Positions 16,339-24,647 of a stretch of 43,132 nt of DNA are shown one piece after another (the first letter of the stretch is position 1; each line of letters opens with the position of its first letter). Source of the stretch: a virus; IMG/VR virus record IMGVR_UViG_3300032240_000991, positions 1-43,132 of that record, one strand, 5' to 3'. The translations under genes were made by a program, and so were the position numbers. The notes under the pieces are model-generated. The model was not told the DNA's origin, did no database searches, and was given only the letters and a program-made list of their open reading frames with translations.

Positions 16339-17043
16339 TTACGGCCTCCACTGACCAATCGACACCTGATTGATAATCGCCGCGTTCGTGCCGAAGTTAT
16401 AGACACTATGCATGCGAACTAACTCCGCGCCTTGCAAGAACGAAGTCGGAAGATTTGTAATCCCCGCTTGCGGCCCTGTTCCGGCTACTGTGAAGCTAAA
16501 CACATTCGTGGACGAATCCCAAATGTAATAAGGCTTCTCACCATTGAAGAACCTCCAGCCGCGCTGGAAGTTAAACGTCACGGCATTCGTCGCAGCCGCC
16601 GAAGGCAACGTCGGATACACGTTAGTGGTAGCCGGATACATATAGGTCGGCCAAACGCTGTTCAGCAACGGCCATGAGTTACTCACGAAATACTGACCCG
16701 CGCTATTGGTAATAGCAATCGGAATCAGGTTCGTATAGTTAAACATGTAATGAATTGCCGCGTTGGCATTCACGTCCGCGTTCACGTCCGAGTAAACGGT
16801 CTCAAAATCGTCAAATGCGTTAGGCGCAATGACGTTAGTCTGACCCATGTTGTTCGTCAGGGAGAAGAAAATCTCCCCGTGAATGTAGGTAAACAGCAAG
16901 TTCGTGTTGTTAATAACAGCGGAAGCGCCGTTAGTAGCATACAAGTTCCAGCCGTTAACAAAAGGCTGTTCGCTATACACAGCCGCCGAAGCAGCCATGC
17001 TGACGCCAGCCAACAAAGAAACGAGATATTTTTTCATGTTCAT
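16339..17043 (-). CDS. Secreted protein encoded next to the capsid gene (234 aa)
   Basis: It starts MNMKKYLVSLLAGVSMAASAA, a clear Sec signal with an ASAA cleavage motif. The mature part is Asn/Thr/Phe/Tyr-rich and beta-like (NNTNLLFTYIHGEIFFSLTN; PYYIWDSSTNVFSFTVAG). An AAGGA site lies before the first ATG, and a second ATG two codons on is also possible. It lies 7 nt after the major capsid gene, a place usually held by head decoration proteins, yet it looks exported. Either the signal-like segment is a cleaved propeptide or this is a periplasm/surface protein made at high level. Confidence 0.55.
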   Translation of the reverse strand: MNMKKYLVSLLAGVSMAASAAVYSEQPFVNGWNLYATNGASAVINNTNLLFTYIHGEIFFSLTNNMGQTNVIAPNAFDDFETVYSDVNADVNANAAIHYMFNYTNLIPIAITNSAGQYFVSNSWPLLNSVWPTYMYPATTNVYPTLPSAAATNAVTFNFQRGWRFFNGEKPYYIWDSSTNVFSFTVAGTGPQAGITNLPTSFLQGAELVRMHSVYNFGTNAAIINQVSIGQWRP

Positions 17044-17050
17044 TTAATCC

Positions 17051-18088
17051 TTACGCGATGGCATACACACCATTCGCATTGAGTTGAGTTGTGGTTTCCA
17101 CGCCTGTCCAGGTCATGTTGTGCAGAAACACCGCGTAGTTATACGGGCGCTCCGGAGTCAACACCTTGTCATCCTCGTCCTCCATCGGGCGAACTTTCAC
17201 GCGACGGGAATCGAGAATATAGCAACGCTTGCCTTCGCCGAGGTCGTCCAGCATCGGGTCCCACGTGAATGTGCCTAAGCCCATCAACGAGATTTCCGCC
17301 ATGCCAAACTTAGTCTGGCCTTTGTTCTGGAAGCCGGTCTGTGTGAGCACGCCTTTGGAATAGACTTCCAATTCAAGCGCGTTCAAGAAGTCCGAGCCGC
17401 ACACTGCGAAGTCCGGCTTGCCACCATACTTCTTCAACTGGCGCAATTCCGTTTGCAGGAACCGGCACAACTTCTGGTCGACCGCCGAGGACACCAGATT
17501 CAGATTCGTGCGATGCTGCCACCAGCTGTAAGTCGCACGGTTAATACCGCCAGTGGTGCCAACCGCGGGCGTGTCGGTCAAGATGCTCTTCAAACCGGGC
17601 ATCGCCTTTGGGTCTTGCGAGCCGTCCAAGAAGAACAAGCGAGCTTTGCCGCGAGTATACGACTCGGCAAAATCCGTCATGCGGTTCTTGAGAATCTCCA
17701 CGAGACGGAACAGCTCGGTTTCGCCGTGCTGTGTCACTTTCTGGTTGTCGCTGATGGTCACGCCATCGGCCTTCAACTCCGACCAGCTGATAATCAAGCC
17801 GTAGTTGTGTTCCTTCCACGGGAAGTTCGTGCGCTGAATGTTCATCGCCTGACCGAATTGCAACTGGTCATCAGACGAATAGCCTTGCAGCGTGCTCGTG
17901 TCACTCATGTAAGCGCCCTGCACGGGGTCACTAACATAGCCATTGCCACCGGGGAATGACTTCTTATTGGATTCGAACCACTTCAAAAGCGGTTTGTCTT
18001 CCATCGTTTGGGAAATGGTGTCGCCACGCGTATAAAGCGGGAGGAGACCATTTGCTAGGTCGGTTGCTGTAACATATCCAAGTGCCAT
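17051..18088 (-). CDS. Major capsid protein (345 aa)
   Basis: Size, position after portal and scaffold, and sequence style fit an HK97-fold major capsid protein. The N-terminal region (LLPLYTRGDTISQTMEDKPLL) is followed by an alpha/beta body with SWSELKADGVTISDNQKVTQ and a long helix with VEILKNRMTDFAESYTRG. The P-domain-like middle carries FAVCGSDFLNALELEVYSKG, and a C-terminal A-domain-like part ends YNYAVFLHNMTWTGVETTTQ. There is no N-terminal protease-cleaved delta domain, consistent with the separate scaffold gene upstream. Confidence 0.8.
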   Translation of the reverse strand: MALGYVTATDLANGLLPLYTRGDTISQTMEDKPLLKWFESNKKSFPGGNGYVSDPVQGAYMSDTSTLQGYSSDDQLQFGQAMNIQRTNFPWKEHNYGLIISWSELKADGVTISDNQKVTQHGETELFRLVEILKNRMTDFAESYTRGKARLFFLDGSQDPKAMPGLKSILTDTPAVGTTGGINRATYSWWQHRTNLNLVSSAVDQKLCRFLQTELRQLKKYGGKPDFAVCGSDFLNALELEVYSKGVLTQTGFQNKGQTKFGMAEISLMGLGTFTWDPMLDDLGEGKRCYILDSRRVKVRPMEDEDDKVLTPERPYNYAVFLHNMTWTGVETTTQLNANGVYAIA

Positions 18089-18090
18089 AA

Positions 18091-19158
18091 TTATGAATAC
18101 CGTAATTGGTGCGGCTTCTTACCGGCGAGGACGGCTCTTACGACGTCATCCGCCGACTTGACCACCGCGGAACTGTTCTGAGTTGATGTTTGTGACCGGA
18201 GTGCTTTCTTCACCGCGGTCGGTTTTACGAACGAACTAAAGAACTTGTTGGCTTCAGCATACGCTTTTTCCACCTGCGCCACGGCTTCTTGCGGGGTTTT
18301 CGGTGGCTGCTCCTGCCGCATAGTGCGCAGTTTCATATCCACGAATTCCCACTTGCCGTCAACCGCATTAGCATCAGCTTTGTTACGGGGACGGAAATCC
18401 GGGTCGCTCTGCATCTTGGACTGTGCCCAAGAATCTACGCTACCCTGAATCGCCTGCACCGCTTGTTGCTGCTGCTGCTCGGCTGTCAGCTTGCCTTGCC
18501 ATTGCTGGTGTTGCTGCGCTGCTTCTGCACGGACAATCTGCTTAGCCCGCTCTACCGAGAGCGTGCCAGCCGCGACTTCCGCTTCCAGTTCAGGAGTCAG
18601 CCGCTCGCCGGTATACAACGCCAACGCATCGTAATCCTGCTTAACAACCTGAAAGGCTTTAGCAGGGTCTTGACGGCGCAGGCGCAAATACTCAAGCGCG
18701 TTCTGCAGTTCCTGCGGGACAATCCCGTTGGACTGCATGTAGCTTTTTAACACCCGATTCGCTTCGGCTTCTGGCTTTAACGCCTCGGCTTCCTGCTTGA
18801 ACCGGGTTTTCTCCTGAACAAGTTCTTGAAAACGCGGATGCTTGTGAAACTCAAGTTTCGCGTCCTCTGGTTTGTCGGTATGCACAGGGGCTTCTTCAGC
18901 CTTCTTGTCCTTACCGGCTTCGGCGGTATTTTCTTCGGCTACCTCCGCGGTGGTTTCCTCACCAGCTTCTTCTGCCGTGGCCTCGGCGGGCGATTCCGTT
19001 TCCTCAGTGGCTGCGGTAGCTTCCGCTACTTCCGCCCCTGCTTCTTGTGCGCCCTGTTCAGCAGTTGACGACTCCTGCTCATTAGCGTCTGGCGTGGTGG
19101 ACGAGTCCCCGCCGGTGTTAGCGTCCGGCATCAATACGATGCGATGGTGTTTTAACAT
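18091..19158 (-). CDS. Scaffolding protein (355 aa)
   Basis: Located between portal and capsid genes. Residues 20-95 are extremely acidic and Ala/Glu/Thr-rich, the middle is long Gln/Ala/Glu helices (EAEALKPEAEANRVLKSYM, QQHQQWQGKLTAEQQQQ), and the C-terminus is basic (KPTAVKKALRSQTS...KKPHQLRYS). An acidic head, a helical body and a basic capsid-binding tail are typical of phage scaffolds. No ribosome site is obvious; an ATG nine codons downstream is an alternative start. Confidence 0.8.
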   Translation of the reverse strand: MLKHHRIVLMPDANTGGDSSTTPDANEQESSTAEQGAQEAGAEVAEATAATEETESPAEATAEEAGEETTAEVAEENTAEAGKDKKAEEAPVHTDKPEDAKLEFHKHPRFQELVQEKTRFKQEAEALKPEAEANRVLKSYMQSNGIVPQELQNALEYLRLRRQDPAKAFQVVKQDYDALALYTGERLTPELEAEVAAGTLSVERAKQIVRAEAAQQHQQWQGKLTAEQQQQQAVQAIQGSVDSWAQSKMQSDPDFRPRNKADANAVDGKWEFVDMKLRTMRQEQPPKTPQEAVAQVEKAYAEANKFFSSFVKPTAVKKALRSQTSTQNSSAVVKSADDVVRAVLAGKKPHQLRYS

Positions 19159-19161
19159 AAA

Positions 19162-21210
19162 TCAATGAGGCATTGGCGGCCGTATGCCTGACGGCTGCTG
19201 ACCGACCAAACCCGGATGTTGCGGGGCTGGCCGCTTACCGGCTTGCGGTTGCTGTGGTGCCTGCGGCATTTGCTCTGGTGCAAAGTCCTCGGCCTCTAAA
19301 TTCGCGTCCAGCACTTTAACATACTGACGAATTAACGCCCAAGGGTTAGCTCCGGCCTGCAGCATTAACGGTCCAATCTGTTGCCAGTTAGAAACGTCAA
19401 CCGCTTTATTCGGACGGCCGCTAGACGCCGCCACGACATCAAGGAAAATCTCATTCATGAAGTCCTCGCGGTTCTGCTCAGGCCACACGGCGCCTTGACC
19501 AGCAATCCGTTTGACCGTGGCTAATGCAAACTCCCGTAGCATAATCTCGCCGCCCGCACGGGCCAGCTCCGACAGCAAGTCATCAAGGTCATCAACATTG
19601 CTGTTAACGCCGCTGATACGAGCCTGCTCTTGGATAACAGCGGGTGTCGCTGCCACGTGCCGTTGAGGCTGCATTGACTGCGCGGTGTTCGTGCCAATAA
19701 CCAGCGAGGTATCCTCCAGCAACGGCTGAGTCTGATACAACGCTTGGTCAATCGGCGCGGCATGGAACGGGAAGATAGCATCCTGCAGTCTTCCACCCGG
19801 CGGCAGCCCTTTAACCCGCACAAGCTGATTCGACTCATGGTCGTTAATCGCGTCCATGTCCGGCTCGGTCAACCAACCTTCAACGGTCAGATACCACGGC
19901 CGGTTACTCTTGCGGTGTTTGCGCAACTCCTCACGCGTGCGATTCCATTCTTTTTGCGGATGACGAATCAGGTCAACGTCACTCGGCGGGTAGATATGCA
20001 CCTTGCCACCCGGCTCAACTTCAACGTCGTTAAACGTCAACGAGAATATCGGCCAGAAGCGGTTGATGGACGGCTCTACCGGTGCGGGGGCTTGCACCCA
20101 CTTACTCCAGCCATCCGCAATGAACAACGAGCTCTTCGTCGTAATATCAAAAATCTCCCACAGGCAAATCAACGGCTTCTCTTGTGGGTCGTCCTTGTCG
20201 TTGGGGTTAGCGGGCGAGGACTTCATCTTCTCGATGCCGTCTTCGTTATACACCGCCAGCTTACCGCCAGCTTTAATGTCCGTCTGGAAGTAAGCGTTCG
20301 CTTCGTCCAACGGGATAATGAACTGCTGAGCCACCCACCGTGCGCCAATAAACCCTTTTAAGCTCTTGCACTTGGGGTCGACGATAATGGAAGTCGCGGA
20401 CGGGAAATCAAACTCAAGCCGCTCTTCGATGTTAGTCGTATCGCCATTCGCCACGCTCGACTTCACACTCGCCATCAACTGCTCAAGCTGTTGGACGCGC
20501 GGGTCATCTTCGGTAATCTTGTCATCATCAATACTGTCCATTATCTGCTTGGCACGCTTGACCCGCATCGACAAGGTATCGTCGGTGCCGCTAGCCGTCA
20601 ACGCATGCTGCATCTCACGGGAGTAGTTCAGCCGGACGAACCCGACGCCGGTTGTCACCGTGCGCCGCACAAGCTGCTTCATCTGATACTTGAAATCAGG
20701 TGTCTGCGTATCACACTGATAATGATACAGCACTTCAAGCGTGCGACCAACCCGCTCGACAACCGCTTTCCATGCTTTGCCGTGCGTAATATCCGCAATC
20801 AACGCCTGAGCCGCAATCACCTTCGGGTCGTTCATGACCGCAGGGTTCTGCTGTGCCGCCTGACCAGCCTGCATGACTACCGCGTGTGCTTGCTGCATGG
20901 ATTCCACGCTGCCGTCCCACAACTGGTAATCGAGCCGCTGACGCCGCTTGAACACCGCCTTCGGGTCTTTAGCATACAGCGTCGCGACCTTCTGATTCAC
21001 CTCGCGGTTAACAAAGTTCGCAATATACTGCGTGCTGTCCAGCCCCGTCTGCGCGTCCCACTGAATGCCCGCTGCGAAGTTCATGGACTCCGTCATGCGC
21101 TTGAAGTCGGGTTCGAAATACTTCTTAGCGTCCTTCACGCGCTTCGTCCACAGCTTCACGCTATTCTCTTCGAGCAGCACGTCCTCCGCGTTGGTTTGTT
21201 CATCGGCCAT
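19162..21210 (-). CDS. Portal protein (682 aa)
   Basis: It begins with an acidic tip and then the portal-like stretch WTKRVKDAKKYFEPDFKRM..MNFAAGIQWDA and ANFVNREVNQKVATLYAKDP. The long central helix region carries RSSNRPWYLTVEGWLTEPD-like portal stem sequence, and the end is Gln/Pro-rich. Length matches P22-type portals (about 650-725). The portal forms the dodecameric DNA channel and binds terminase. Three bases separate it from the large terminase gene. Confidence 0.8.
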   Translation of the reverse strand: MADEQTNAEDVLLEENSVKLWTKRVKDAKKYFEPDFKRMTESMNFAAGIQWDAQTGLDSTQYIANFVNREVNQKVATLYAKDPKAVFKRRQRLDYQLWDGSVESMQQAHAVVMQAGQAAQQNPAVMNDPKVIAAQALIADITHGKAWKAVVERVGRTLEVLYHYQCDTQTPDFKYQMKQLVRRTVTTGVGFVRLNYSREMQHALTASGTDDTLSMRVKRAKQIMDSIDDDKITEDDPRVQQLEQLMASVKSSVANGDTTNIEERLEFDFPSATSIIVDPKCKSLKGFIGARWVAQQFIIPLDEANAYFQTDIKAGGKLAVYNEDGIEKMKSSPANPNDKDDPQEKPLICLWEIFDITTKSSLFIADGWSKWVQAPAPVEPSINRFWPIFSLTFNDVEVEPGGKVHIYPPSDVDLIRHPQKEWNRTREELRKHRKSNRPWYLTVEGWLTEPDMDAINDHESNQLVRVKGLPPGGRLQDAIFPFHAAPIDQALYQTQPLLEDTSLVIGTNTAQSMQPQRHVAATPAVIQEQARISGVNSNVDDLDDLLSELARAGGEIMLREFALATVKRIAGQGAVWPEQNREDFMNEIFLDVVAASSGRPNKAVDVSNWQQIGPLMLQAGANPWALIRQYVKVLDANLEAEDFAPEQMPQAPQQPQAGKRPAPQHPGLVGQQPSGIRPPMPH

Positions 21211-21213
21211 AAG

Positions 21214-22791
21214 TTAATTATCCTGCATCTGACGGATTAAAAGTTTTTGTTTTGCCCTGTGGCTATCTCGCAACCAGCCGTGCGTCGGTGTCCACGGCTT
21301 GTTCGGCTCGAACTGCGGGCGAGGCTTAGCCGGTGTTGCGCCAAACATCTTATGCACGCCCATGCCTAGCCACGCCAACGCATCTACAAAATCATCGTGC
21401 TTGGCATTCGGGAAGGTCAACAGCTCCTTCTTGGCTCGTTGCAGCCACTCCGCGTTAGCGGGGAACCGCACCATACCCATAGCCATCATGCCTTGCACCG
21501 TCTGCGCCCGCTGCATCTTGTCCTTCACCGGCTTGACCGGCACGATGTTGATGAATGTCCGTTCGTCCATGAGGCGGTCTTGAATCAACGGCAGTAACGA
21601 CTTCGTGATATGCCCGTCCTCCGCCCACCAGTAAATGAACTGCCGGCGTTTAGCTAGCGTCAGCATCGCCTCGATACACTCCTTACTGCCAATGCGCTTC
21701 CACACGACATCCGGCAGAATCCACAACTGCCCACGGCCGAAAGCCGCTGGTATGATGGCCGTGTTGTCCGCCGTCTGCCGCTCACTAACCGCATGGTCGC
21801 TCGCACAGTAAAACGAAAGCTCGTCGGCTGGTGGTAGTTCGTCAGGCCGGTATGTCAGGAAATGCTCCGCATCGAAGAACGCGCCTTTTAACGGCGCCGG
21901 TTCTTGCTGCTCAATGCCCGACGCGTAAACGTTCCCCATACGCTCGTTGACCTGCTGGCGAGTAAAATACTCAGGCCAGAGGTAATCACCAACCGCGCGT
22001 TGCAAAGGGTCTTGCTCGGCTTGTTCTTCCGTCTCGATAAGCAACCGCAAGCGGATAACCCGCCACTTCTCAGGCTCACGCTGCAACAGCCGCCCAACCA
22101 AGTCATCCTCGTTCCGATGATTCGCAATAATCACGCGAGCCGCAAACGGCTGCAAGCGAACCACAAAATCATTCACATACCAATCCCAAACCTTATCGTT
22201 GAACAGCTTCGACATGCTGTCCTCTTGTGACCCGCAGAAGTCATCAATCAGGCCAAGGTGCATACGGCGTCCGGCGATGCCTGCCCCGACGCCCGCTGCT
22301 TTGTAATACCCGCCATTCGTCGTAGCCCACTGCTCTGACGCCCGCGAGTCTTTCTTGAGTGCGTAACCCAACCAGCGTTCATTGCCTTCCACGATATTGC
22401 GAGCGGCGCGACCGAAGTCGGTGGCTAACCCCGCCTCGTGCGAGCAAGCCAGAATACCTAGCTCGCTTAACGGTATCCGGTGAAGCTGAGCCAAGAACCA
22501 CGGCGGGAACAGCTTACTGATATACGTTGACTTCGCCGAGCCGGGTGGCATCAGCACCATCAAACGCAAGCCGCTAACCTCTGTCTCGCGCGCTTCGGGC
22601 GTTAAGTTATTCAGCGTGGCTACCAGCTTATCCACCAACGCTTGCAACTCCGCAATCAACAGCCGGTGATGCTTCGCTGGCTTGAACCCAGCCTGCAAGC
22701 ACCAGTCCAAGAATGATTCACGCGCTTTTAACCGAGCAAGATACTCGGCCTTCGCGGTGCTAATTGGCGGTTGTGTTTGTTCTAAGCTCAA
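21214..22791 (-). CDS. Terminase large subunit (525 aa)
   Basis: ATPase: Walker A MPPGSAKST at residues 81-89, Walker B LGLIDDF near 175-181, and a coupling/motor segment VIIANHRNEDDLVGRLL. Nuclease: RNase H-like acidic residues in CASDHAVS near 335, an aspartate in WWAEDGHITKS near 395, and the final KHDDFVDALAWLG near 470. It packages DNA into the prohead using ATP and cuts concatemers. It overlaps the small subunit gene by 32 bp. Length is usual for the family. Confidence 0.9.
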   Translation of the reverse strand: MSLEQTQPPISTAKAEYLARLKARESFLDWCLQAGFKPAKHHRLLIAELQALVDKLVATLNNLTPEARETEVSGLRLMVLMPPGSAKSTYISKLFPPWFLAQLHRIPLSELGILACSHEAGLATDFGRAARNIVEGNERWLGYALKKDSRASEQWATTNGGYYKAAGVGAGIAGRRMHLGLIDDFCGSQEDSMSKLFNDKVWDWYVNDFVVRLQPFAARVIIANHRNEDDLVGRLLQREPEKWRVIRLRLLIETEEQAEQDPLQRAVGDYLWPEYFTRQQVNERMGNVYASGIEQQEPAPLKGAFFDAEHFLTYRPDELPPADELSFYCASDHAVSERQTADNTAIIPAAFGRGQLWILPDVVWKRIGSKECIEAMLTLAKRRQFIYWWAEDGHITKSLLPLIQDRLMDERTFINIVPVKPVKDKMQRAQTVQGMMAMGMVRFPANAEWLQRAKKELLTFPNAKHDDFVDALAWLGMGVHKMFGATPAKPRPQFEPNKPWTPTHGWLRDSHRAKQKLLIRQMQDN

Positions 22792-23335
22792 GCTCGACCT
22801 GCGCTTTCAGTTCAGCGTCCGTCATCTCCGACGGAGGCTTTTGGTTTTCCGTGATTGGCTGCACCGGCTTACCGAGGAATCGGTCTAACAAGCTGTTCGA
22901 CGCGGCGATAACATCGCTGCTGCGTGCGTCTTGGCTGTCCCGCACGGTGATAAGCCGCTTGATGCTGGGTAAAGCCTCGCTGGCCAGCAGTTCTTTAATC
23001 TCATCCTGCACGGTCTTTTTTGCTTCCTGAATCATGTATTTCCTTGCGTGAGGTTGTTTGATAGCCGTCGCCACGGTCGCTGGACTGTATCCGGTAAACA
23101 TCGCAATCTCGCGGTTTGTATAACCCGCCACCGCCATATTCACCATCGTGCGATGCACGGGAGTCTCGCGCCGCGCTATACGCACAGGGTCGATATCACC
23201 GGCGAGGGCTTCGGGCAGTGCCGCGTTTTCCCCACCCGCATTCTCATACAGCTTTGAATGCGGCTTAACCCACGACAGGCTCAAGTTCGCTAGACACGCC
23301 TTGCGTTGTTTCTCCGACATTATGTTTGTTGCCAT
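22760..23335 (-). CDS. Terminase small subunit (191 aa)
   Basis: Helix-turn-helix-like segment GYTNREIAMFTGYSPATVAT followed by a long helical region (RKYMIQEAKKTVQDEIKELL) and a linker ending PSEMTDAELKAQVELEL, matching DNA-recognition subunits of terminase. Start chosen at MATNIMSEKQRK, with GGAGG three nt upstream; a second ATG five codons later (AACATAATG) is also possible. The open frame extends 65 codons further upstream, but that part is Arg-rich, lacks a ribosome site and is unlikely to be translated. First gene of the leftward block. Confidence 0.75.
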   Translation of the reverse strand: MATNIMSEKQRKACLANLSLSWVKPHSKLYENAGGENAALPEALAGDIDPVRIARRETPVHRTMVNMAVAGYTNREIAMFTGYSPATVATAIKQPHARKYMIQEAKKTVQDEIKELLASEALPSIKRLITVRDSQDARSSDVIAASNSLLDRFLGKPVQPITENQKPPSEMTDAELKAQVELELRTNTTAN

Positions 23336-23605
23336 ACGCCTCCGCTGGTTGTAAATCCTGACGCGCGAGTAATGCTGCCAGCACTTCGCCGACCGCTCCG
23401 CGCTTTTCCTGCCCACCGCTTTGTGCCTTTTCCATGTGGACATCATAGCACGGCGGGGTGGCGGTGCAAGCGACAACCCGAAAATCTTTTCTTGCAAAAG
23501 CGCGGCTTGCGTCGCCCGACACGGTTTCAAGTCCTGCCGCCTACGGCTGGCGTGTATTGCCCGCTACTCCGCTAGGCCGCCCCGCCACGGCTATGCCGCC
23601 TCGCC

Positions 23606-23630
23606 GTCGCGTTCAACACTTGAACCTAAC
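23606..23630 (-). repeat. 25-bp dyad, copy 3 (control region)
   Basis: Arms CGTTCAA/TTGAACC around CAC, flanks GTCG and TAAC. It lies about 270 bp upstream of the terminase small subunit start. Confidence 0.8.
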
Positions 23631-23737
23631 CTGGCCAAAAGTGCCCTCAGCTAGTGCGGTTTGTAAGTGGGCTCTTTGTTCCCGCACGAGCACCAACTTC
23701 AAGGGGGTGGGGGGTGGGCGTGTCACGAAATGAGGCA

Positions 23738-23935
23738 TGTCCCGTGGACAGTGTCCTGAAATACGCTGGCATGGGGAATGCTCTATTATATACTAGCAAA
23801 GCGAGCCGGATTGCCCAGTAATTGGACAGCTCGATAACGGGACAGTTGTGTCCAGTTATTAGACAGAGCTGGCAGCGAGCTGGCAGCGTCCTGTTTCTGG
23901 ACATGTCCATTGGACACTTGTCTAGGAATGGGACA
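23738..23935. promoter_or_regulatory. Cluster of GGACA/TGTCC half-sites (putative activator sites)
   Basis: At least ten copies of GGACA or its complement in 200 bases, several as dyads: TGTCC-CGT-GGACA-G-TGTCC (23738-23756), GGACA-GTTG-TGTCC (23840-23853), GGACATGTCC (23899-23908), GGACA-CT-TGTCT (23912-23923) and a single GGACA at 23931. Those at 23824-23935 lie about 60-170 bases upstream of the start point expected from the 23966 promoter, the usual distance for sigma-54 enhancer-binding proteins. Confidence 0.6.
23767..23782 (+). promoter_or_regulatory. Sigma-54-like promoter element 1
   Basis: TGGCATGGGGAATGCT has GG at 23768 and GC at 23780 with exactly 10 bases between, the invariant -24/-12 geometry of RpoN promoters. 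It is followed by the A/T-rich CTATTATATA. Confidence 0.55.
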
Positions 23936-23965
23936 AAAGAGGCTAGGCTACAAGCTCAAATGGCT

Positions 23966-23981
23966 TGGCACGGGCAATGCT
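23966..23981 (+). promoter_or_regulatory. Sigma-54-like promoter element 2 (best match)
   Basis: TTGGCACG-GGCA-ATGCTATAAG agrees with the RpoN consensus TGGCACG-N4-TTGCW at all but one base; GG (23967) and GC (23979) are 10 bases apart. Directly downstream are the long inverted repeat and the first rightward gene, so it probably drives the early block with a leader of about 230 nt. Confidence 0.65.
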
Positions 23982-24040
23982 ATAAGAGAATTGCCTGCGA
24001 TTGAGCGGGCCGCGGTCGGTCTTTGACATTTTAATATCGC

Positions 24041-24180
24041 CTTTAGTGAATAGCTAAAAGCGGATTAGCATAGCGGCAGAACTTGCCTAGGCGCAAAGCC
24101 TACTTTGCCAAATGACAATTCGTCATCTTGCCTAAACTTGGCACGCTATAAGCTAATCCGTTTCTAGCTACTCACTAAAG
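24041..24180 (+). ncRNA. Long inverted repeat / structured leader element
   Basis: Left arm 24041-24075 and right arm 24144-24180 pair over about 35 positions with two A-C mismatches, one G-U pair and a 2-nt bulge. The 68 nt between hold smaller hairpins: GCAAAG-CCTA-CTTTGC (24093-24108), ATGAC-AATTC-GTCAT (24112-24126) and the palindrome GCCTAGGC (24085-24092). In RNA it would be a branched stem in the 5' leader of the first early gene. A replication origin, an RNase III site or a small RNA are all possible. A weaker GG-N10-GC element (24139-24154) overlaps the right arm. Confidence 0.55.
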
Positions 24181-24224
24181 TGGTGAAGTAGCATAAAACG
24201 AAACAATCAAACTAAAGAAACATT

Positions 24225-24557
24225 ATGCCTACTATTACGAATACTTCCGTCCTGAACCAAGCCAAGCGCGTTTGCAAAGTGCTGAAAGCGCGTGGCGAAA
24301 ATATGGCGGCAGAGCACACAGCGACAATCCTCGTTCGTTCCATCTTGGAAGAGCTTGGCGAAGTCGCGCTGCTTAACGGCACTGATGCCATTAGCATCGA
24401 GACGCGCAAAAGCTTGGTCACGTTAGCAAAGCAATTTTGCACGGCATCCAAGAATTGGCAGTCCGTATATGCGGCGAACACTAAAGGCGATGACGGGGAA
24501 ATGCTAATGCCGACGGCGAAGGGCAACGAGCAACGCATTGATGCGGAGTTCGTGTGA
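24225..24557 (+). CDS. First early protein, unknown, EFV-tailed (110 aa)
   Basis: Helical, mostly polar protein (AKRVCKVLKARGENMAAE; ATILVRSILEELGEVALL). It ends GNEQRIDAEFV, the C-terminal tail shared with several other early proteins. It is the first gene after the control region and is preceded by the purine-rich AAAGAAACATT. No family recognised. A host-takeover or regulatory role is plausible for a first-expressed small protein, but that is inference. Confidence 0.7.
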   Translation: MPTITNTSVLNQAKRVCKVLKARGENMAAEHTATILVRSILEELGEVALLNGTDAISIETRKSLVTLAKQFCTASKNWQSVYAANTKGDDGEMLMPTAKGNEQRIDAEFV

Positions 24558-24629
24558 CGAGCACAGCGTGCGGGGTTACTAAGCACGCTCTTCGCTTGGC
24601 GGGTTACGGCATGGTGCCGTGACTCGTCA
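24555..24629 (+). ncRNA. Three-way-junction RNA element between early genes
   Basis: Outer helix TGACGAG (24555-24561) with CTCGTCA (24623-24629). Inside are hairpin AGCGTGC/GCACGCT (24565-24589, 11-nt loop) and hairpin ACGGCA-TGG-TGCCGT (24606-24620). All 20 pairs are Watson-Crick. It starts at the stop codon of the first gene and ends a few bases before the ribosome site of the SprT-like gene. Could be a processing site, a translational switch or an mRNA stabiliser. Confidence 0.5.
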
Positions 24630-24647
24630 ACCGAGGAGTTATGTATT

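Larger units (their letters stand above)
23336..24224. promoter_or_regulatory. Divergent control region, no gene seen
   Basis: 889 bases between the start of the leftward (terminase) block and the first rightward gene. It holds one 25-bp dyad (23606-23630), about ten GGACA/TGTCC half-sites (23738-23935), two strong sigma-54-like promoter elements (23767, 23966), a weaker third overlapping the right arm of a long inverted repeat (24041-24180), and a G-rich run near 23703-23719. Frames on either strand here show no coding character. Likely contains the main early promoters and possibly an origin. No convincing late promoter could be located by eye. Confidence 0.7.

Noticed and set aside
22804-22850. 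EMTDAEL shared by terminase small subunit and the 31601 frame as evidence of duplication
   Set aside because: It is a short phrase common in phage proteins and flanking residues do not match.
23336-23530. 65-codon upstream extension of the terminase small subunit
   Set aside because: Arg/Cys-rich, no ribosome site, and not like terminase. A start with GGAGG exists downstream.
23783-23806. TATAAT-like sequence on the minus strand as a late promoter
   Set aside because: No -35 box at 16-18 bases; the sequence may only be the A/T-rich region behind sigma-54-like element 1.
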